Source: RGIG3528 sp045629005
Lineage (GTDB): Bacteria > Bacillota > Clostridia > Lachnospirales > Lachnospiraceae
Direction of reading: 5' to 3'
Assembly: GCA_045629005.1 (NCBI GenBank)
Contig: JAZQQJ010000030.1
Coordinates: 1 to 64,000, forward strand
DNA: 64,000 bases
Position numbers and translations under genes: made by a program. Of this stretch, positions 1-8,968 are shown in pieces; position 1 is the stretch's first letter, and the number at the start of each line of letters is the position of its first letter. The notes under the pieces were generated by a model. The model ran no database searches. It was not told the origin of the DNA and saw only the letters and a program-made list of their open reading frames with translations.

Positions 1-140
1 GACTAATCTCTATGTTAGATTACTACACCGAAAGGTGTGTTACTTGTTAAGTTGATTGAACCGCCGTGTACCGAACGGTACGCACGGTGGTGTGAGAGGT
101 CGAAAATTTCTCATTTAGAGAAATTTTCTCCTACTCGATT
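1..140 (+). mobile_element. 3' end of a group II intron (domains V-VI), truncated by window start
   Basis: This non-coding stretch looks like the catalytic 3' end of a bacterial group II intron. Positions about 58-96 form a strong hairpin of domain V type: the CCGCCGTGTACC arm, a GAAC tetraloop region and the GGTACGCACGGTGG arm. Next, GAGAGGTCG and the complementary AAAATTTCTC / GAGAAATTTT arms (about 97-138) form a domain VI helix with an unpaired A in CCTACTC, the position of a branch-point adenosine. The intron should end near 139-140 in CGATT. The reverse transcriptase ORF and 5' half lie outside the window. The element is on the plus strand, so it is antisense to the minus-strand gene whose stop codon is about 5 bp away. 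The assignment rests on secondary structure and resemblance to known domain V/VI ends. Confidence 0.75.
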
Positions 141-144
141 ACTT

Positions 145-753
145 TTATTTTTCTTCCGGGTAACCTTCGGCAGAGAGCTTTAGGTACTTGTTATTCTCGT
201 CAATAATGTAAGTGTGCGTAACTCTGTAGAGGCATTCGCTGTTTTCAGAGTCGTTTCTGTCTATCATAAGCAAATAATAATCGGGTTCGTATTGAGCTGA
301 CTTAATGTTTGGACCAATGTAAACGGTGAAAGAGTATTCAGGACAGCCGTAAATATCAATTTGAGGATAAGAACCGATATTATATGCTTTCTGTGGGTGT
401 CTGGTGTCGGATGGATCAGGCTCGGGAAGTCCTGTAATCTCAAAGGGCATTGGTAAACCACGACCCAGATAACCACCGATGTCGGTTACTTTAATGCTGT
501 TAACGGTCTCGGGAATGTGTATTTCGGTGTTGTTCATGTCACCGTCCCAATTGTACTCATGGATGAAGCAAAGCTTTTTGCTGTAGGCATATGAAAACCT
601 GCCGTCGACGCCTCTTTCCTCAGCTGTTCCCGACAGCATATTGGCAAAAAGAATAAATAATCCGATTATAATTGCAAGAATGACAGAACCAAGCACTATA
701 GGCACGACAACGTACCACCTGGCTTTTCTTTTGGTTGAAACTTTTCCCCTCAT
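145..753 (-). CDS. Membrane-anchored hypothetical protein
   Basis: Unrecognised 202-residue protein. A short basic N-terminus (RGKVSTKRKAR) is followed by one strongly hydrophobic segment at about residues 14-38. The rest is hydrophilic and probably extracytoplasmic, with many Tyr, Asp and Pro residues. There is no lipobox, so it is predicted as a single-pass N-in/C-out protein. The ATG at 753 has a very good ribosome site, GGAGGGG, about 8 bases upstream. It lies downstream of the lipid-kinase gene but is separated from it by a terminator-like hairpin (785-817), so it probably has its own promoter or depends on read-through. Its 3' end abuts a group II intron in the opposite orientation. No function can be assigned. 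Confidence 0.75.
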   Translation of the reverse strand: MRGKVSTKRKARWYVVVPIVLGSVILAIIIGLFILFANMLSGTAEERGVDGRFSYAYSKKLCFIHEYNWDGDMNNTEIHIPETVNSIKVTDIGGYLGRGLPMPFEITGLPEPDPSDTRHPQKAYNIGSYPQIDIYGCPEYSFTVYIGPNIKSAQYEPDYYLLMIDRNDSENSECLYRVTHTYIIDENNKYLKLSAEGYPEEK

Positions 754-784
754 AATTTCCCCTCCTATATTTTATTCGCTGAAA

Positions 785-817
785 AATGTCCACCACACCC
801 CGTCCCTAGTGGACATT
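785..817 (-). terminator. Rho-independent terminator after the lipid kinase gene
   Basis: Perfect 9-bp stem AATGTCCAC (785-793) / GTGGACATT (809-817). Read on the minus strand, it is followed by a short T-run (complement of 782-786). The stem overlaps the last codons and stop (806-808) of the kinase gene, so the terminator starts inside the coding sequence. Confidence 0.7.
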
Positions 818-1660
818 CGCTGTGTACTCGAATACGTTCAGTATTGTTTCGCCGTCAATCTGGAGTGCGCACGGAATGTCGAAGCGCACGGTGATTTCAT
901 GACCTGTCTGAACGTAAAACATATCTTTGTGTTTAATGTGCTCGCCTTTGAAGATGCTCGGGAAAGCGAAAAGAGTTTTTAATCTGCCGGCATCGTGGTG
1001 AACAACAAGCGTAAGCTCCTTATCCTTTGAAAGGCGGTCCTGTGCGGGCGCAACCATCATTCCGCCACCGTAAAAACGTCCTTTCATCGTGGGAGCAAGG
1101 CGAACATGCTCGAACACCTTCGGAACACCGTCAACAGTTATTGTTGCACGGCGGGGCTTGAAGTGGAAAAGAAGACCCTTAATGGCGATAGAAGCATAGC
1201 TGACAGGCTTGGAGCTTGTTGTACGAAGGAGATCGCCCACTTCGCAGCAGTAACCGTCAAGACCGTAGCCTATACCGTTAATGAAGCGGCGTGTCTGCCC
1301 ATTTACCGTTACGGTCGGAAGATTGTCGATGTAGCGGTTTAGTGATATGAAAATCTCGCCTTTGGAACTTCTTGTATCTGCAAAGAAATCGTTACCTGAA
1401 CCTGTGGGATAGTAGAGAAGCTCGCGTAAAGGCATCTCGCCGTTTAAATCATTGATGAGATGATTGATCGTTCCGTCGCCTCCTGCGATGATGATGCTGT
1501 CATCAGGCTCGACATGCTCGATGTAGGAGGAAATGTCCTTAATCTGAGTGATGTCCTCGTAAACAATCTCTCCGGCAAGATTTGCCTCTGCACGGCGTGC
1601 GGTCTCATAGCCGGTTTTGTTGTTTGATATAGGGTTGTAGAGTATAAGCGTTTTGCTCAT
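806..1660 (-). CDS. Diacylglycerol kinase-family lipid kinase (YegS/BmrU type)
   Basis: Member of the DAGK catalytic-domain family, which phosphorylates diacylglycerol or related lipids with ATP at the membrane. The sequence shows the family nucleotide-loop motif GGDGT (about residues 60-64 from the preferred start) followed by INHLIND, then PTGSGNDFF, both diagnostic. The C-terminal half has the beta-sandwich features of YegS-like kinases (FINGIGYGLDG, GRFYGGGMMVAPAQDRLSKD). I prefer the ATG at 1660 because AGAGG is well spaced from it; an upstream in-frame GTG at 1669 would lack spacing. The gene follows the PlsC-like acyltransferase by a few bases, so the two are probably one transcript acting in phospholipid synthesis or recycling. 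The exact lipid substrate is unknown. Confidence 0.85.
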   Translation of the reverse strand: MSKTLILYNPISNNKTGYETARRAEANLAGEIVYEDITQIKDISSYIEHVEPDDSIIIAGGDGTINHLINDLNGEMPLRELLYYPTGSGNDFFADTRSSKGEIFISLNRYIDNLPTVTVNGQTRRFINGIGYGLDGYCCEVGDLLRTTSSKPVSYASIAIKGLLFHFKPRRATITVDGVPKVFEHVRLAPTMKGRFYGGGMMVAPAQDRLSKDKELTLVVHHDAGRLKTLFAFPSIFKGEHIKHKDMFYVQTGHEITVRFDIPCALQIDGETILNVFEYTANVH

Positions 1661-1665
1661 GCGGG

Positions 1666-2418
1666 TCACCTCTCTTTCTCAAGATGCTGAAGCATATCCT
1701 CGCGGACAAGAGCCGCAAGCTCGTGAGTTGAGTGCGCTTTAACGGTTTCTGTATCGTAAACCTTTATAATATCCATGCAAACCTTGGAACGATGCCAAGG
1801 AAAATTCTTTGCGATTTTGTCGGTATCCTTCATGACTGTGACAACAATGGGAACACCGGCAGACTTGGCTATTTTTAAAACTCCGTCGTGGAACGGAAGG
1901 AGCTCGCCGGACTTGCTGCGTGTGCCCTCAGGGAAAATACCCATGGAAACCTCACCGCTTTTAACAAGCTCTGCAGCGGCAAAGAGTGTCTTTACGGACT
2001 CTCTCGCGTCGGAACGGTTGATTGGGAGGAAACAGCATTTACGGACAATTTTACCGAAGGCAATGATGTTAAAATTTTCGGGCTTTGAAATGAAAGCAAG
2101 GTCCGATTTTTTTAAAACGTACCACTGAATTATGGGATCAAAGTTCGAGAGGTGATTGGAGACGAGAAGGAAACGTCCTTCGGGAATCTTTTCTTCTCCT
2201 GTGGAATGAACATGGACACGTGAATAAATCATTGCGAGGTCCGTGGAAAAATACAGGAGAAATCTGCAGAACTTTGAATTTTTTTTGTATTCTTTATTTG
2301 GATTAATAAAGAGCGAGCAAACTATGATGAAAAGCCACCAAAGAATGTTTAAGGCTAAAACAGCTCCGATAATCCATAAAATAATCAAAACAGGTAACGG
2401 CAAAATCATCAACTCCAT
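1666..2418 (-). CDS. plsC: 1-acyl-sn-glycerol-3-phosphate acyltransferase (PlsC-like)
   Basis: Transfers an acyl chain to the sn-2 position of lysophosphatidic acid to make phosphatidic acid. The family HX4D catalytic motif is NHLSNFD (His89, Asp94) and the substrate-binding FPEGTR motif is near residues 162-167. One or two hydrophobic N-terminal segments (residues 4-38) anchor it in the membrane. The 250-residue length is normal for the family. The start ATG (2418) has only a weak ribosome site; the Met at codon 4 is an alternative. It is the first gene of a two-gene unit with the DAGK-like kinase just downstream, a sensible pairing in phosphatidate metabolism. Family assignment is firm; the symbol is by family only. 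Confidence 0.85.
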   Translation of the reverse strand: MELMILPLPVLIILWIIGAVLALNILWWLFIIVCSLFINPNKEYKKNSKFCRFLLYFSTDLAMIYSRVHVHSTGEEKIPEGRFLLVSNHLSNFDPIIQWYVLKKSDLAFISKPENFNIIAFGKIVRKCCFLPINRSDARESVKTLFAAAELVKSGEVSMGIFPEGTRSKSGELLPFHDGVLKIAKSAGVPIVVTVMKDTDKIAKNFPWHRSKVCMDIIKVYDTETVKAHSTHELAALVREDMLQHLEKER

Positions 2419-2436
2419 ATCTTAAAAATTACTCTG

Positions 2437-2465
2437 ATTATACAACAAAATTCAGTCAAAAAAAA
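2437..2465 (-). promoter_or_regulatory. Possible promoter of the plsC-kinase unit
   Basis: On the minus strand a perfect TATAAT (-10; complement of 2437-2442) lies 19 bp upstream of the plsC start. The -35 region (about 2460-2465) is only a T-run. The rest of the 200-bp gap to 2620 is AT-rich. A small hairpin ACGGCA/TGCCGT at about 2565-2582 lies ahead of the plus-strand exporter operon. A candidate plus promoter, TTGAGT-17-TTAAAT, sits near 2527-2556. Confidence 0.35.
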
Positions 2466-2619
2466 CGGGTAGGGTCTAAAAAATGGATAAAATCTGTTGA
2501 AGCAGGGGGAATAATGGAAATGATTATTGAGTGTTATTGAAAAAAGGTGTTAAATATTATTGAAAACGGCAGATTTTGCCGTCATTGGGTTACAAAAATA
2601 AACATGGAGAAGATGGGGA

Positions 2620-3597
2620 ATGAAAGTAAAAAAACTTCTTACGATATTCTTGGTTTCCTGCACTCTTGCAGGATGTGCCGGACCTGTTACCGAAGAGCCG
2701 GCTATCGTTGTTGTTCCCGAAAGAGAAAGGGTCAGTTACTCCACTGCGGTCGTTACGAGAGCGGATTTGAAATCCACAAAGAGCGTAAGCTGTACGTATA
2801 AGCAGCAGCAGGAAACAACTGTTATTATCCCGAATGAAGGGAAATACGTTTCTGAGGTTTGTGTGAAAAAGGGAGATGCTGTTCAAAAGGGACAGCTCCT
2901 TGCAAAGCTTGGCAGCAATTCTCTTGAAGAAGAGATTGAAGAGCTTACATACGGGATTGAAAGAAACAAAATTCTTCTTAAGTACACAGACGAGAATGAT
3001 ACATATGCACGTGAAGACCTTGAGGACGCAATATACCTTGATGAGCTTTATCTTGAGAAACTTCAGGCAGAGCTTAGTGAAAACAGAGTGTACGCTGAAG
3101 CAGACGGCGTAATCACCTGGGTAAAGAACGGTCTTCTCGGAAGTACTTCAAAGGCAAACGACCGTGTGATGACTATTGTTGACACAGCGGACTGCATTTT
3201 TACCGTTACAAAAAACAAATATACGGAATATCTTGCAAAAGACAAAAACGTTTCGATGAAAATTAATATCGGTGAGGCTGCGGGAATTTACGAACTAATT
3301 CCTGTTAACACCGATGAGTGGGGAGACTATTTCTACTTTGAGCTTTCACCTGATTATGACCGCTCGATTATCAGCGTCGGAACAACGGGCTACATTACAG
3401 TTACAATCGGTGAAAGAGAGCAGGTGCTTAAAATCCCTGCGAAAGCCATCCATGAAGCTTCAGACATGGCTTTTGTATACGTTCTCGATGAGAATGACGT
3501 GAGAACGGTTAAGTGGATTACGACAGGTCTTACAGGCGATGATGGTGTGGAAGTACTCACAGGTCTTACGGAAGGGGAAACGGTGCTGCTGAAATGA
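2620..3597 (+). CDS. Lipoprotein adaptor subunit of an ABC efflux system (HlyD/MacA-like)
   Basis: Periplasmic-adaptor-type protein of a MacAB-like exporter, 325 residues. The N-terminus is a lipoprotein signal (LLTIFLVSCTLAGCAG, Cys about residue 19), so it is tethered outside the membrane. It contains a biotinyl/lipoyl-like half (GKYVSEVCVKKGDAVQKGQLLAKLG, about 75-100), a short coiled-coil hairpin (100-150), the second lipoyl half, a beta-barrel (180-240) and a C-terminal membrane-proximal domain ending in GLTEGETVLLK, as in RND/ABC adaptors. It is first in a tight operon: its stop overlaps the next adaptor's start (ATGA), and a FtsX permease and two ATPases follow. The cargo is unknown; Gram-positive relatives export peptides or lipid-linked compounds. 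Confidence 0.8.
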   Translation: MKVKKLLTIFLVSCTLAGCAGPVTEEPAIVVVPERERVSYSTAVVTRADLKSTKSVSCTYKQQQETTVIIPNEGKYVSEVCVKKGDAVQKGQLLAKLGSNSLEEEIEELTYGIERNKILLKYTDENDTYAREDLEDAIYLDELYLEKLQAELSENRVYAEADGVITWVKNGLLGSTSKANDRVMTIVDTADCIFTVTKNKYTEYLAKDKNVSMKINIGEAAGIYELIPVNTDEWGDYFYFELSPDYDRSIISVGTTGYITVTIGEREQVLKIPAKAIHEASDMAFVYVLDENDVRTVKWITTGLTGDDGVEVLTGLTEGETVLLK

Positions 3598-5480
3598 TGA
3601 AAAGATTTATTAAAAAATCCGCGGTATTGACAGTGGGACTGACCGCACTTATATCCGTTACAGGCTGCTCGATTCCCTTTATGACTCCTGTTTATGTGGA
3701 GCCTGAAAGAAAAGCCATTGATCTCGTTGAACCTGTAACGTTTGAATCCTCACCTGAAAAGGCTGCAAGAAGGGATATTTACAATGCCTCCTGCTGTGAG
3801 GTGACGGTTGTTCCGTTTATTACGGAATATGCCTTTACGGTAGACATAAGGCGTATGTCTACGACGCTTCTTCCCGGAAGTCATGTTGAGGCCGGTGATG
3901 TTCTTGCTTCATCAGAAAACAGCTCAACGAATCAGCTTATTGAACAGTATGAAAATACTCTTTCCTCAGAGGAGGAAAAGATTACAGCCCTTACGGAAGA
4001 ACTCGGAAAAAATTATTCCGAAGCCTTACAGAAGGAGCTTGATAAGCAGAAAGAACTTTATGAGCTTGACAGAGAATATATTAATAAAAAACTCGAAGCA
4101 CTTGTTTCGGAAAGCGAGAAGTATATTCTGACGGCAGAAACTTCCGGAACCGTTGCTGGCATTTACGATAACACAGGCTCTGTTAAGGCGGGGACTGCAG
4201 TCATTTCCGTTGCGGATGAGACACGAAAGCTCATTTATACCGACTTCCATAAAGCAAACGAAGTTGCAAACGCAGAGGATTATTATGCACTTATAAATGG
4301 TGTCAGATATGAGTGCACACGCCTTGACTGTGACGAAAAGAACCGCTCTCTGTTTGAAATAAGCGACCCCGCAAATAATGTGTCAATTGGTGATGCAGGA
4401 GCTTTTATGTTTATTTCCGCCAAGGCTGAAAACATAATTTCCGTTTCAACGGAGCTGATTAAGTCTGATGATTCAGGAAGTTACGTTTACGTTAAAAACG
4501 GAGCCAACCCTGAAAAGAGATATCTTACACTTGGCGCTTCGGACGGTTTCTTTACAGAGGTTTCGTCAGGGCTTTCCGAGGGTGACATCATTGCTGACAG
4601 CGTTTCCGAAACGGCTACGGGTAAGACCGGAACAACAGAAATACGTGATATCGAAAAGAATTACGAAGGCATGGGAATCTTCTTTTACCCGAAGTCAGAG
4701 GATATTACATGCAACGTGACAAACGGCACGGTGCATTTTGAAAAGTATGTTGCGAGAATGTACAGCTATGTAAACGAAGGTGATGTTATTGCTGAGGTGA
4801 CTGTCAGTGGTGACAACATTGAACTCGAGCGCCTTAAACTTCAGCTTCAGAGAATGGAAGAGAGAAACGAAGCCGAAGAAAAGATAAATGCACTCCGCGA
4901 AAAGATTGATAAGCTTACGTCGGATTATGAATCACATGAGCTTAGAGCGGACAAGGCAGGCATTATAGTCGGACTTCCTGAGTTTAATAAGGGTGATGTT
5001 ATTAATAAAGGCGTTACCATTGCAACCGTAACGGACATTGCCAACTGCTATGTTGCGGTGCAAAGCACACGTGACCTTTCGTATGGCACAAAAGTAACCA
5101 TTTCATATGTTGATTCAAAAAGAAACACATGTGAAGCAGTCGGAAAGGTTGTACTGTATAACGACAATTCCACAGCAACTTCACTTAAGATGGATTATGT
5201 GCTCATTCAGGTGGCTGAGGCTGATGTACAGGCTATCATGGCCGCACAGGGCGGCATGGGACGTTCTGTATTAACGGTTAAAGCAGAAATCCCGCAGTAT
5301 AAAGGCATAGTTGCTGTTCCGAAGGGGGCAGTGACGGTGTACAGCGGCACATATTCCGTAAACGTCATGGAAGAGGACGGAAGCATTAAAAAGACGTGCT
5401 TCATTTGCTGCGGAAGCGATAAAGAAGTTTATTACTGCCTTGCCGGGCTTGGAGAGGGGGAGACTGTATGCTTAAAGTAA
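3594..5480 (+). CDS. Double-length efflux adaptor lipoprotein (two HlyD-like modules)
   Basis: Second adaptor, 628 residues, about twice the usual length. The lipoprotein signal is at residues 10-25 (ALISVTGCS). It contains two consecutive adaptor modules. Module 1 spans about 60-345: lipoyl-like LLPGSHVEAGDVLAS, coiled coil 110-175, and SSGLSEGDIIAD at its end. Module 2 spans about 350-628: YVNEGDVIAEVTV, a coiled coil rich in E/K/R at 405-450, and the same ending GLGEGETVCLK. The repeat of the membrane-proximal ending in both halves indicates tandem duplication and fusion. It overlaps the previous gene by 4 bp and the permease gene by 13 bp, so translation is probably coupled. It presumably contacts the FtsX-type permease. 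Confidence 0.8.
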   Translation: MMKRFIKKSAVLTVGLTALISVTGCSIPFMTPVYVEPERKAIDLVEPVTFESSPEKAARRDIYNASCCEVTVVPFITEYAFTVDIRRMSTTLLPGSHVEAGDVLASSENSSTNQLIEQYENTLSSEEEKITALTEELGKNYSEALQKELDKQKELYELDREYINKKLEALVSESEKYILTAETSGTVAGIYDNTGSVKAGTAVISVADETRKLIYTDFHKANEVANAEDYYALINGVRYECTRLDCDEKNRSLFEISDPANNVSIGDAGAFMFISAKAENIISVSTELIKSDDSGSYVYVKNGANPEKRYLTLGASDGFFTEVSSGLSEGDIIADSVSETATGKTGTTEIRDIEKNYEGMGIFFYPKSEDITCNVTNGTVHFEKYVARMYSYVNEGDVIAEVTVSGDNIELERLKLQLQRMEERNEAEEKINALREKIDKLTSDYESHELRADKAGIIVGLPEFNKGDVINKGVTIATVTDIANCYVAVQSTRDLSYGTKVTISYVDSKRNTCEAVGKVVLYNDNSTATSLKMDYVLIQVAEADVQAIMAAQGGMGRSVLTVKAEIPQYKGIVAVPKGAVTVYSGTYSVNVMEEDGSIKKTCFICCGSDKEVYYCLAGLGEGETVCLK

Positions 5481-8266
5481 TGTTCCAGAAACTTTTCGCA
5501 AAAAAGTGGATGACGGTCTGCCTTCTTGCAGGAATTGTGCTTCTTATAAGCTCTGTTGCAAGTTTCCCGATGTATAAAAATGCGGCACTGAACAGAATGC
5601 TTCAGGATGAATTCAGAAGTGAGCTTTCAAATACAGGTGTTTGGCCCGCAACCGCACGTTTTAATGTTGTTGCGTCACAGAAAACAGGAACGGAGCCGAT
5701 TTTCGCCGCCGAAGAGACGGCAAAAGAGCTTTTCCGGGAGATGGGAGTAACGGAGAAGGAACTTGTAAAGTTTTATACCATAAACAACACGTCTGTTACT
5801 TCAACACTCGGAAGAAAAGAAATTAACGACCTTGCCGTTCGTGTCGGGTTTTACTCAAATCTTCCCGAACATGCCACAGTGCTTTCCGGCGAAATGTTTT
5901 CCGAGGACGGTCTTTCCGAGGACGGAGAGATTGAAATAGTAATTAACGAGAGCACGATGGTTAACTGTAAGTTCATTGTAGGAGAAGTACTTACAAGTAA
6001 GCTTAAGGATGCCTCGGGAAAATATTATAAACTTAAAATCACAGGTGTTTTTACACCTTCGAAATCGGATGACTACTACTGGCAGATGGTTTCTCAGACT
6101 ACGGATAATCTTCTTCTCATGAATGAGGACCTGTTCAAGGAAGCTTTCATGAAAAATCCGGAGTCATATTATGCCTTTACAGCCATTTTCAATACGATGT
6201 TTGAATATGCCGATCTTTCTGCGGACAATGTGGAAAAGTTATATGACAAGACGCTCTACATGATGAACGAAAGTGAGTATTCAACAAGCTTTACCGAGCC
6301 ACGCTACCTTTCAATCCTTGATACGTTCCTTGCGAAGAAGGACAGGACCGAGGCAACTCTTTTCATGCTCATGATACCTGTGCTTTTTCTTGTAGGCGCG
6401 TTCATTTTCATGGTTGTCGGACAGCTTTACGAAATGGAAAGCAACGAAATTTCTGTTATGAAGAGCAGAGGAAGCTCGACATGGCAGATACTTCGCATGT
6501 ATTTTTACCAGAATGTTTTCCTGACAATTATAGGCTGTGTCATAGGCCTTCCGCTCGGAAAGGTTTTTGCACGTATTCTCGGTTCCACTCAGAGCTTTAT
6601 GGAATTTTCCACTGCGAGGAATCTTACCGTTGAATATACGAGGGACGTCATTATTTATGTGGTTGCGGCAGCGGTTCTTTGCATAATTATCATGACTGTT
6701 CCCGCAATACGCCGCAGCAGTGTGAGCATTGTCAATCTTAAGCAGAAAAAAGCTGAGAAGAAGCATGCATGGTGGGAAAAATGCTGCCTCGATGTAATTC
6801 TCATCGGAATATCAATATACGGCTATTACACTGCTACTAGAGCTGAAACCGGCTTGACGGAGGACATTCTTAAGGGACAGTCAATGGACCCTGTCATTTA
6901 CATAAGCTCATCACTTATGCTTGTCGGTCTGGGACTGCTTTTCATAAGGCTGCAGCCGCTTCTTGTTAAGCTTATCTATTTCCTCGGAAAACGTTTCTGG
7001 CGCCCCGCTTCATACATTTCCTTTATGGAGAACAGCAAGAACGGACGCAAAGAACAGTTCATTATGCTTTTTATGATTCTGTCCATTTCGCTTGGTATGC
7101 TTCATTCTGTTATAGCAAGGACGATTCTTACCAACGCAAGGGATGATGCGGCGTACCTTGCAGGGGCCGACCTCATTGTGAAGGAAGTCTGGAAGGACAA
7201 TTCATACGCGGTTGAGGATACAGGAGCGGAGTTTATGTACTTTGAGCCTGATTTTGAAAGATTTACCAATCTTGAATCCGTTGAACATGCAACAAAGGTA
7301 CTTTATGATGCGAATGCCGTTGTAAGCGGAAGGCGAAAACTGACGGTTACGCTTCTTGGCATAAATACAAAGGAATTCGGTGAAGTTACCGATCTACCTG
7401 CAGGTCTTTCAGAAAAGGATTTCAGGGAATATCTTAATGAACTTGCCGTTGCTGAAAGAGGCTGCATAGTGTCGTCTTCCTTCAGGGATGAGCGAGGTTT
7501 GGAAATTGGTGACAACGTTACCTTCCAGAACAGTGCAGGAAAGCAGATGTACTGTCAGATTCTTGACTTTTTTGATTACTGGCCGGGATTTACTCCGACT
7601 TCTTCGTTTACCGATGAAGAGGGTAATCTTTACACAGAATCAAACTATATGATTGTTACTCACTATGGCCTTTTAAACAACAGCTGGGGACTTACTCCGT
7701 ATGAGGTTTGGATGAAGCTTAAGGAAGGCTGTGACACAGAAGAGTTTTATAACTGGGTTGAGGATGAAAACATTCAGCTTTCTAAATACGTTGATAAGAA
7801 TGCCGAACTTGACAGAGTAACAGTCGATCCTCTCCTTCAGGGCACAAACGGAATACTTACTATGGGCTATCTTATCACAATGCTTCTTTGCGCAGCGGGA
7901 TATCTCATTTACTGGATAATGTTCATTCGTTCGAGAGAAATGATATTCGGAATACTCAGGGCCGGTGGTATGCATAAGAGTGAGGTATTCCATCTCTTAA
8001 TAAACGAGCAGCTTTTTGCGGGCGGATTTGCGATTGCTGCGGGCATTCTTATCGGAAAGGTTACATCGAATCTTTTCGTTCCTGTTTTGCAGGCGGCATA
8101 TTCTGCTTCGGGACAGGTACTTCCCATGAAATACGTTGTCGGCAGGGAAGACATGGTTAAACTGTATGGTGTCATTATTCTTGTTGTTCTTTTCTGTCTT
8201 ATGGTTCTTATCGGAATCGTACGAAGAATGAATGTTGCAAAAGCTCTGAAGCTTGGTGAGGAGTAG
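5468..8266 (+). CDS. FtsX/MacB-like ABC transporter permease
   Basis: 932-residue membrane component of a type VII (MacB/LolCDE-like) exporter. Visible hydrophobic segments: one near the N-terminus (about 17-36), a cluster of three at about 300-420 that forms the first FtsX domain (FLMLMIPVLFLVGAFIFMVVGQ, with MKSRGSS after it), several at about 440-560, and a C-terminal FtsX trio at about 795-925 with ILRAGGMHKSEVF. Between them lie two large extracytoplasmic domains (40-295 and 560-790). The second-FtsX motif RAGG matches the coupling region of the family. It overlaps the duplicated adaptor upstream and is followed 4 bp later by the first ATPase. This large double-FtsX form suggests one polypeptide supplies both permease halves. 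Confidence 0.88.
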   Translation: MLKVMFQKLFAKKWMTVCLLAGIVLLISSVASFPMYKNAALNRMLQDEFRSELSNTGVWPATARFNVVASQKTGTEPIFAAEETAKELFREMGVTEKELVKFYTINNTSVTSTLGRKEINDLAVRVGFYSNLPEHATVLSGEMFSEDGLSEDGEIEIVINESTMVNCKFIVGEVLTSKLKDASGKYYKLKITGVFTPSKSDDYYWQMVSQTTDNLLLMNEDLFKEAFMKNPESYYAFTAIFNTMFEYADLSADNVEKLYDKTLYMMNESEYSTSFTEPRYLSILDTFLAKKDRTEATLFMLMIPVLFLVGAFIFMVVGQLYEMESNEISVMKSRGSSTWQILRMYFYQNVFLTIIGCVIGLPLGKVFARILGSTQSFMEFSTARNLTVEYTRDVIIYVVAAAVLCIIIMTVPAIRRSSVSIVNLKQKKAEKKHAWWEKCCLDVILIGISIYGYYTATRAETGLTEDILKGQSMDPVIYISSSLMLVGLGLLFIRLQPLLVKLIYFLGKRFWRPASYISFMENSKNGRKEQFIMLFMILSISLGMLHSVIARTILTNARDDAAYLAGADLIVKEVWKDNSYAVEDTGAEFMYFEPDFERFTNLESVEHATKVLYDANAVVSGRRKLTVTLLGINTKEFGEVTDLPAGLSEKDFREYLNELAVAERGCIVSSSFRDERGLEIGDNVTFQNSAGKQMYCQILDFFDYWPGFTPTSSFTDEEGNLYTESNYMIVTHYGLLNNSWGLTPYEVWMKLKEGCDTEEFYNWVEDENIQLSKYVDKNAELDRVTVDPLLQGTNGILTMGYLITMLLCAAGYLIYWIMFIRSREMIFGILRAGGMHKSEVFHLLINEQLFAGGFAIAAGILIGKVTSNLFVPVLQAAYSASGQVLPMKYVVGREDMVKLYGVIILVVLFCLMVLIGIVRRMNVAKALKLGEE

Positions 8267-8269
8267 GGT

Positions 8270-8968
8270 ATGGAAGACAATTTTAACGAAGAAAAGACGG
8301 TAATAACCGTAAATAACGTTGGACGTGTTTTTAAAACTCCCGGCGGCGATTTTACGGCACTTTCGGATATTACCGCACAGATTCCGGAAGGAAAGCTTGC
8401 CATACTAAAAGGTCATTCCGGCTCGGGCAAGACAACACTTCTTAACATAATAGGAGCACTTGATAAGCCATCTACGGGCTTTGTAACAATAGACGGCAGG
8501 AAGCTGAACGGCCTTTCTGAAAGAGCATTGGACAATATACGGAGAAAGCAGCTTGGATTCGTTTTCCAGTCGGTTTCCCTTATTCCGTCCCTTACAGCGT
8601 ATCAGAACGTTGAATTTTCGCTGCGTATGGCGGGCATTCGAAAAGACAGAAAAAAAAGAGTTGAAGAGTGCTTAAAAATGGTCGGACTTCTTTCCAGGGC
8701 AAACCATATGCCTGCGGAAATGTCGGGAGGTGAGCAGCAGCGTGTGGCAATAGCACGTGCCATGGCGCATAAGCCGCGTATCATTCTTGCGGACGAGCCC
8801 ACTGCGGAACTGGACAGCGCGATGGCTGCAGAGGTTACGAGGCTTTTCAAGGAACTGACGAGAAATGAAGGCATTACCGTAATAATGACAACTCACGATG
8901 TCGGACTTATGGACGCGGGCGACCTTATTATTGAACTTGAAGACGGGAAAAGAGTATGGAAGCAATGA
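8270..8968 (+). CDS. ABC transporter ATP-binding protein (MacB/LolD-like)
   Basis: 232-residue ATPase that powers the exporter. Walker A is GHSGSGKTT (residues 48-56), the signature is MSGGEQQR (about 143), Walker B is ILADEPTAELD (about 165-175) and the switch His lies in TTHDV. The Q-loop sequence VFQSVSLIPSLTAYQNVEF is typical of the MacB/LolD clade. The start at 8270 follows GAGGAG in the tail of the permease gene. The end overlaps the second ATPase gene by 13 bp. With two different ATPases encoded together, the transporter may use a heterodimeric ATPase with the single double-FtsX permease. Confidence 0.93.
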   Translation: MEDNFNEEKTVITVNNVGRVFKTPGGDFTALSDITAQIPEGKLAILKGHSGSGKTTLLNIIGALDKPSTGFVTIDGRKLNGLSERALDNIRRKQLGFVFQSVSLIPSLTAYQNVEFSLRMAGIRKDRKKRVEECLKMVGLLSRANHMPAEMSGGEQQRVAIARAMAHKPRIILADEPTAELDSAMAAEVTRLFKELTRNEGITVIMTTHDVGLMDAGDLIIELEDGKRVWKQ

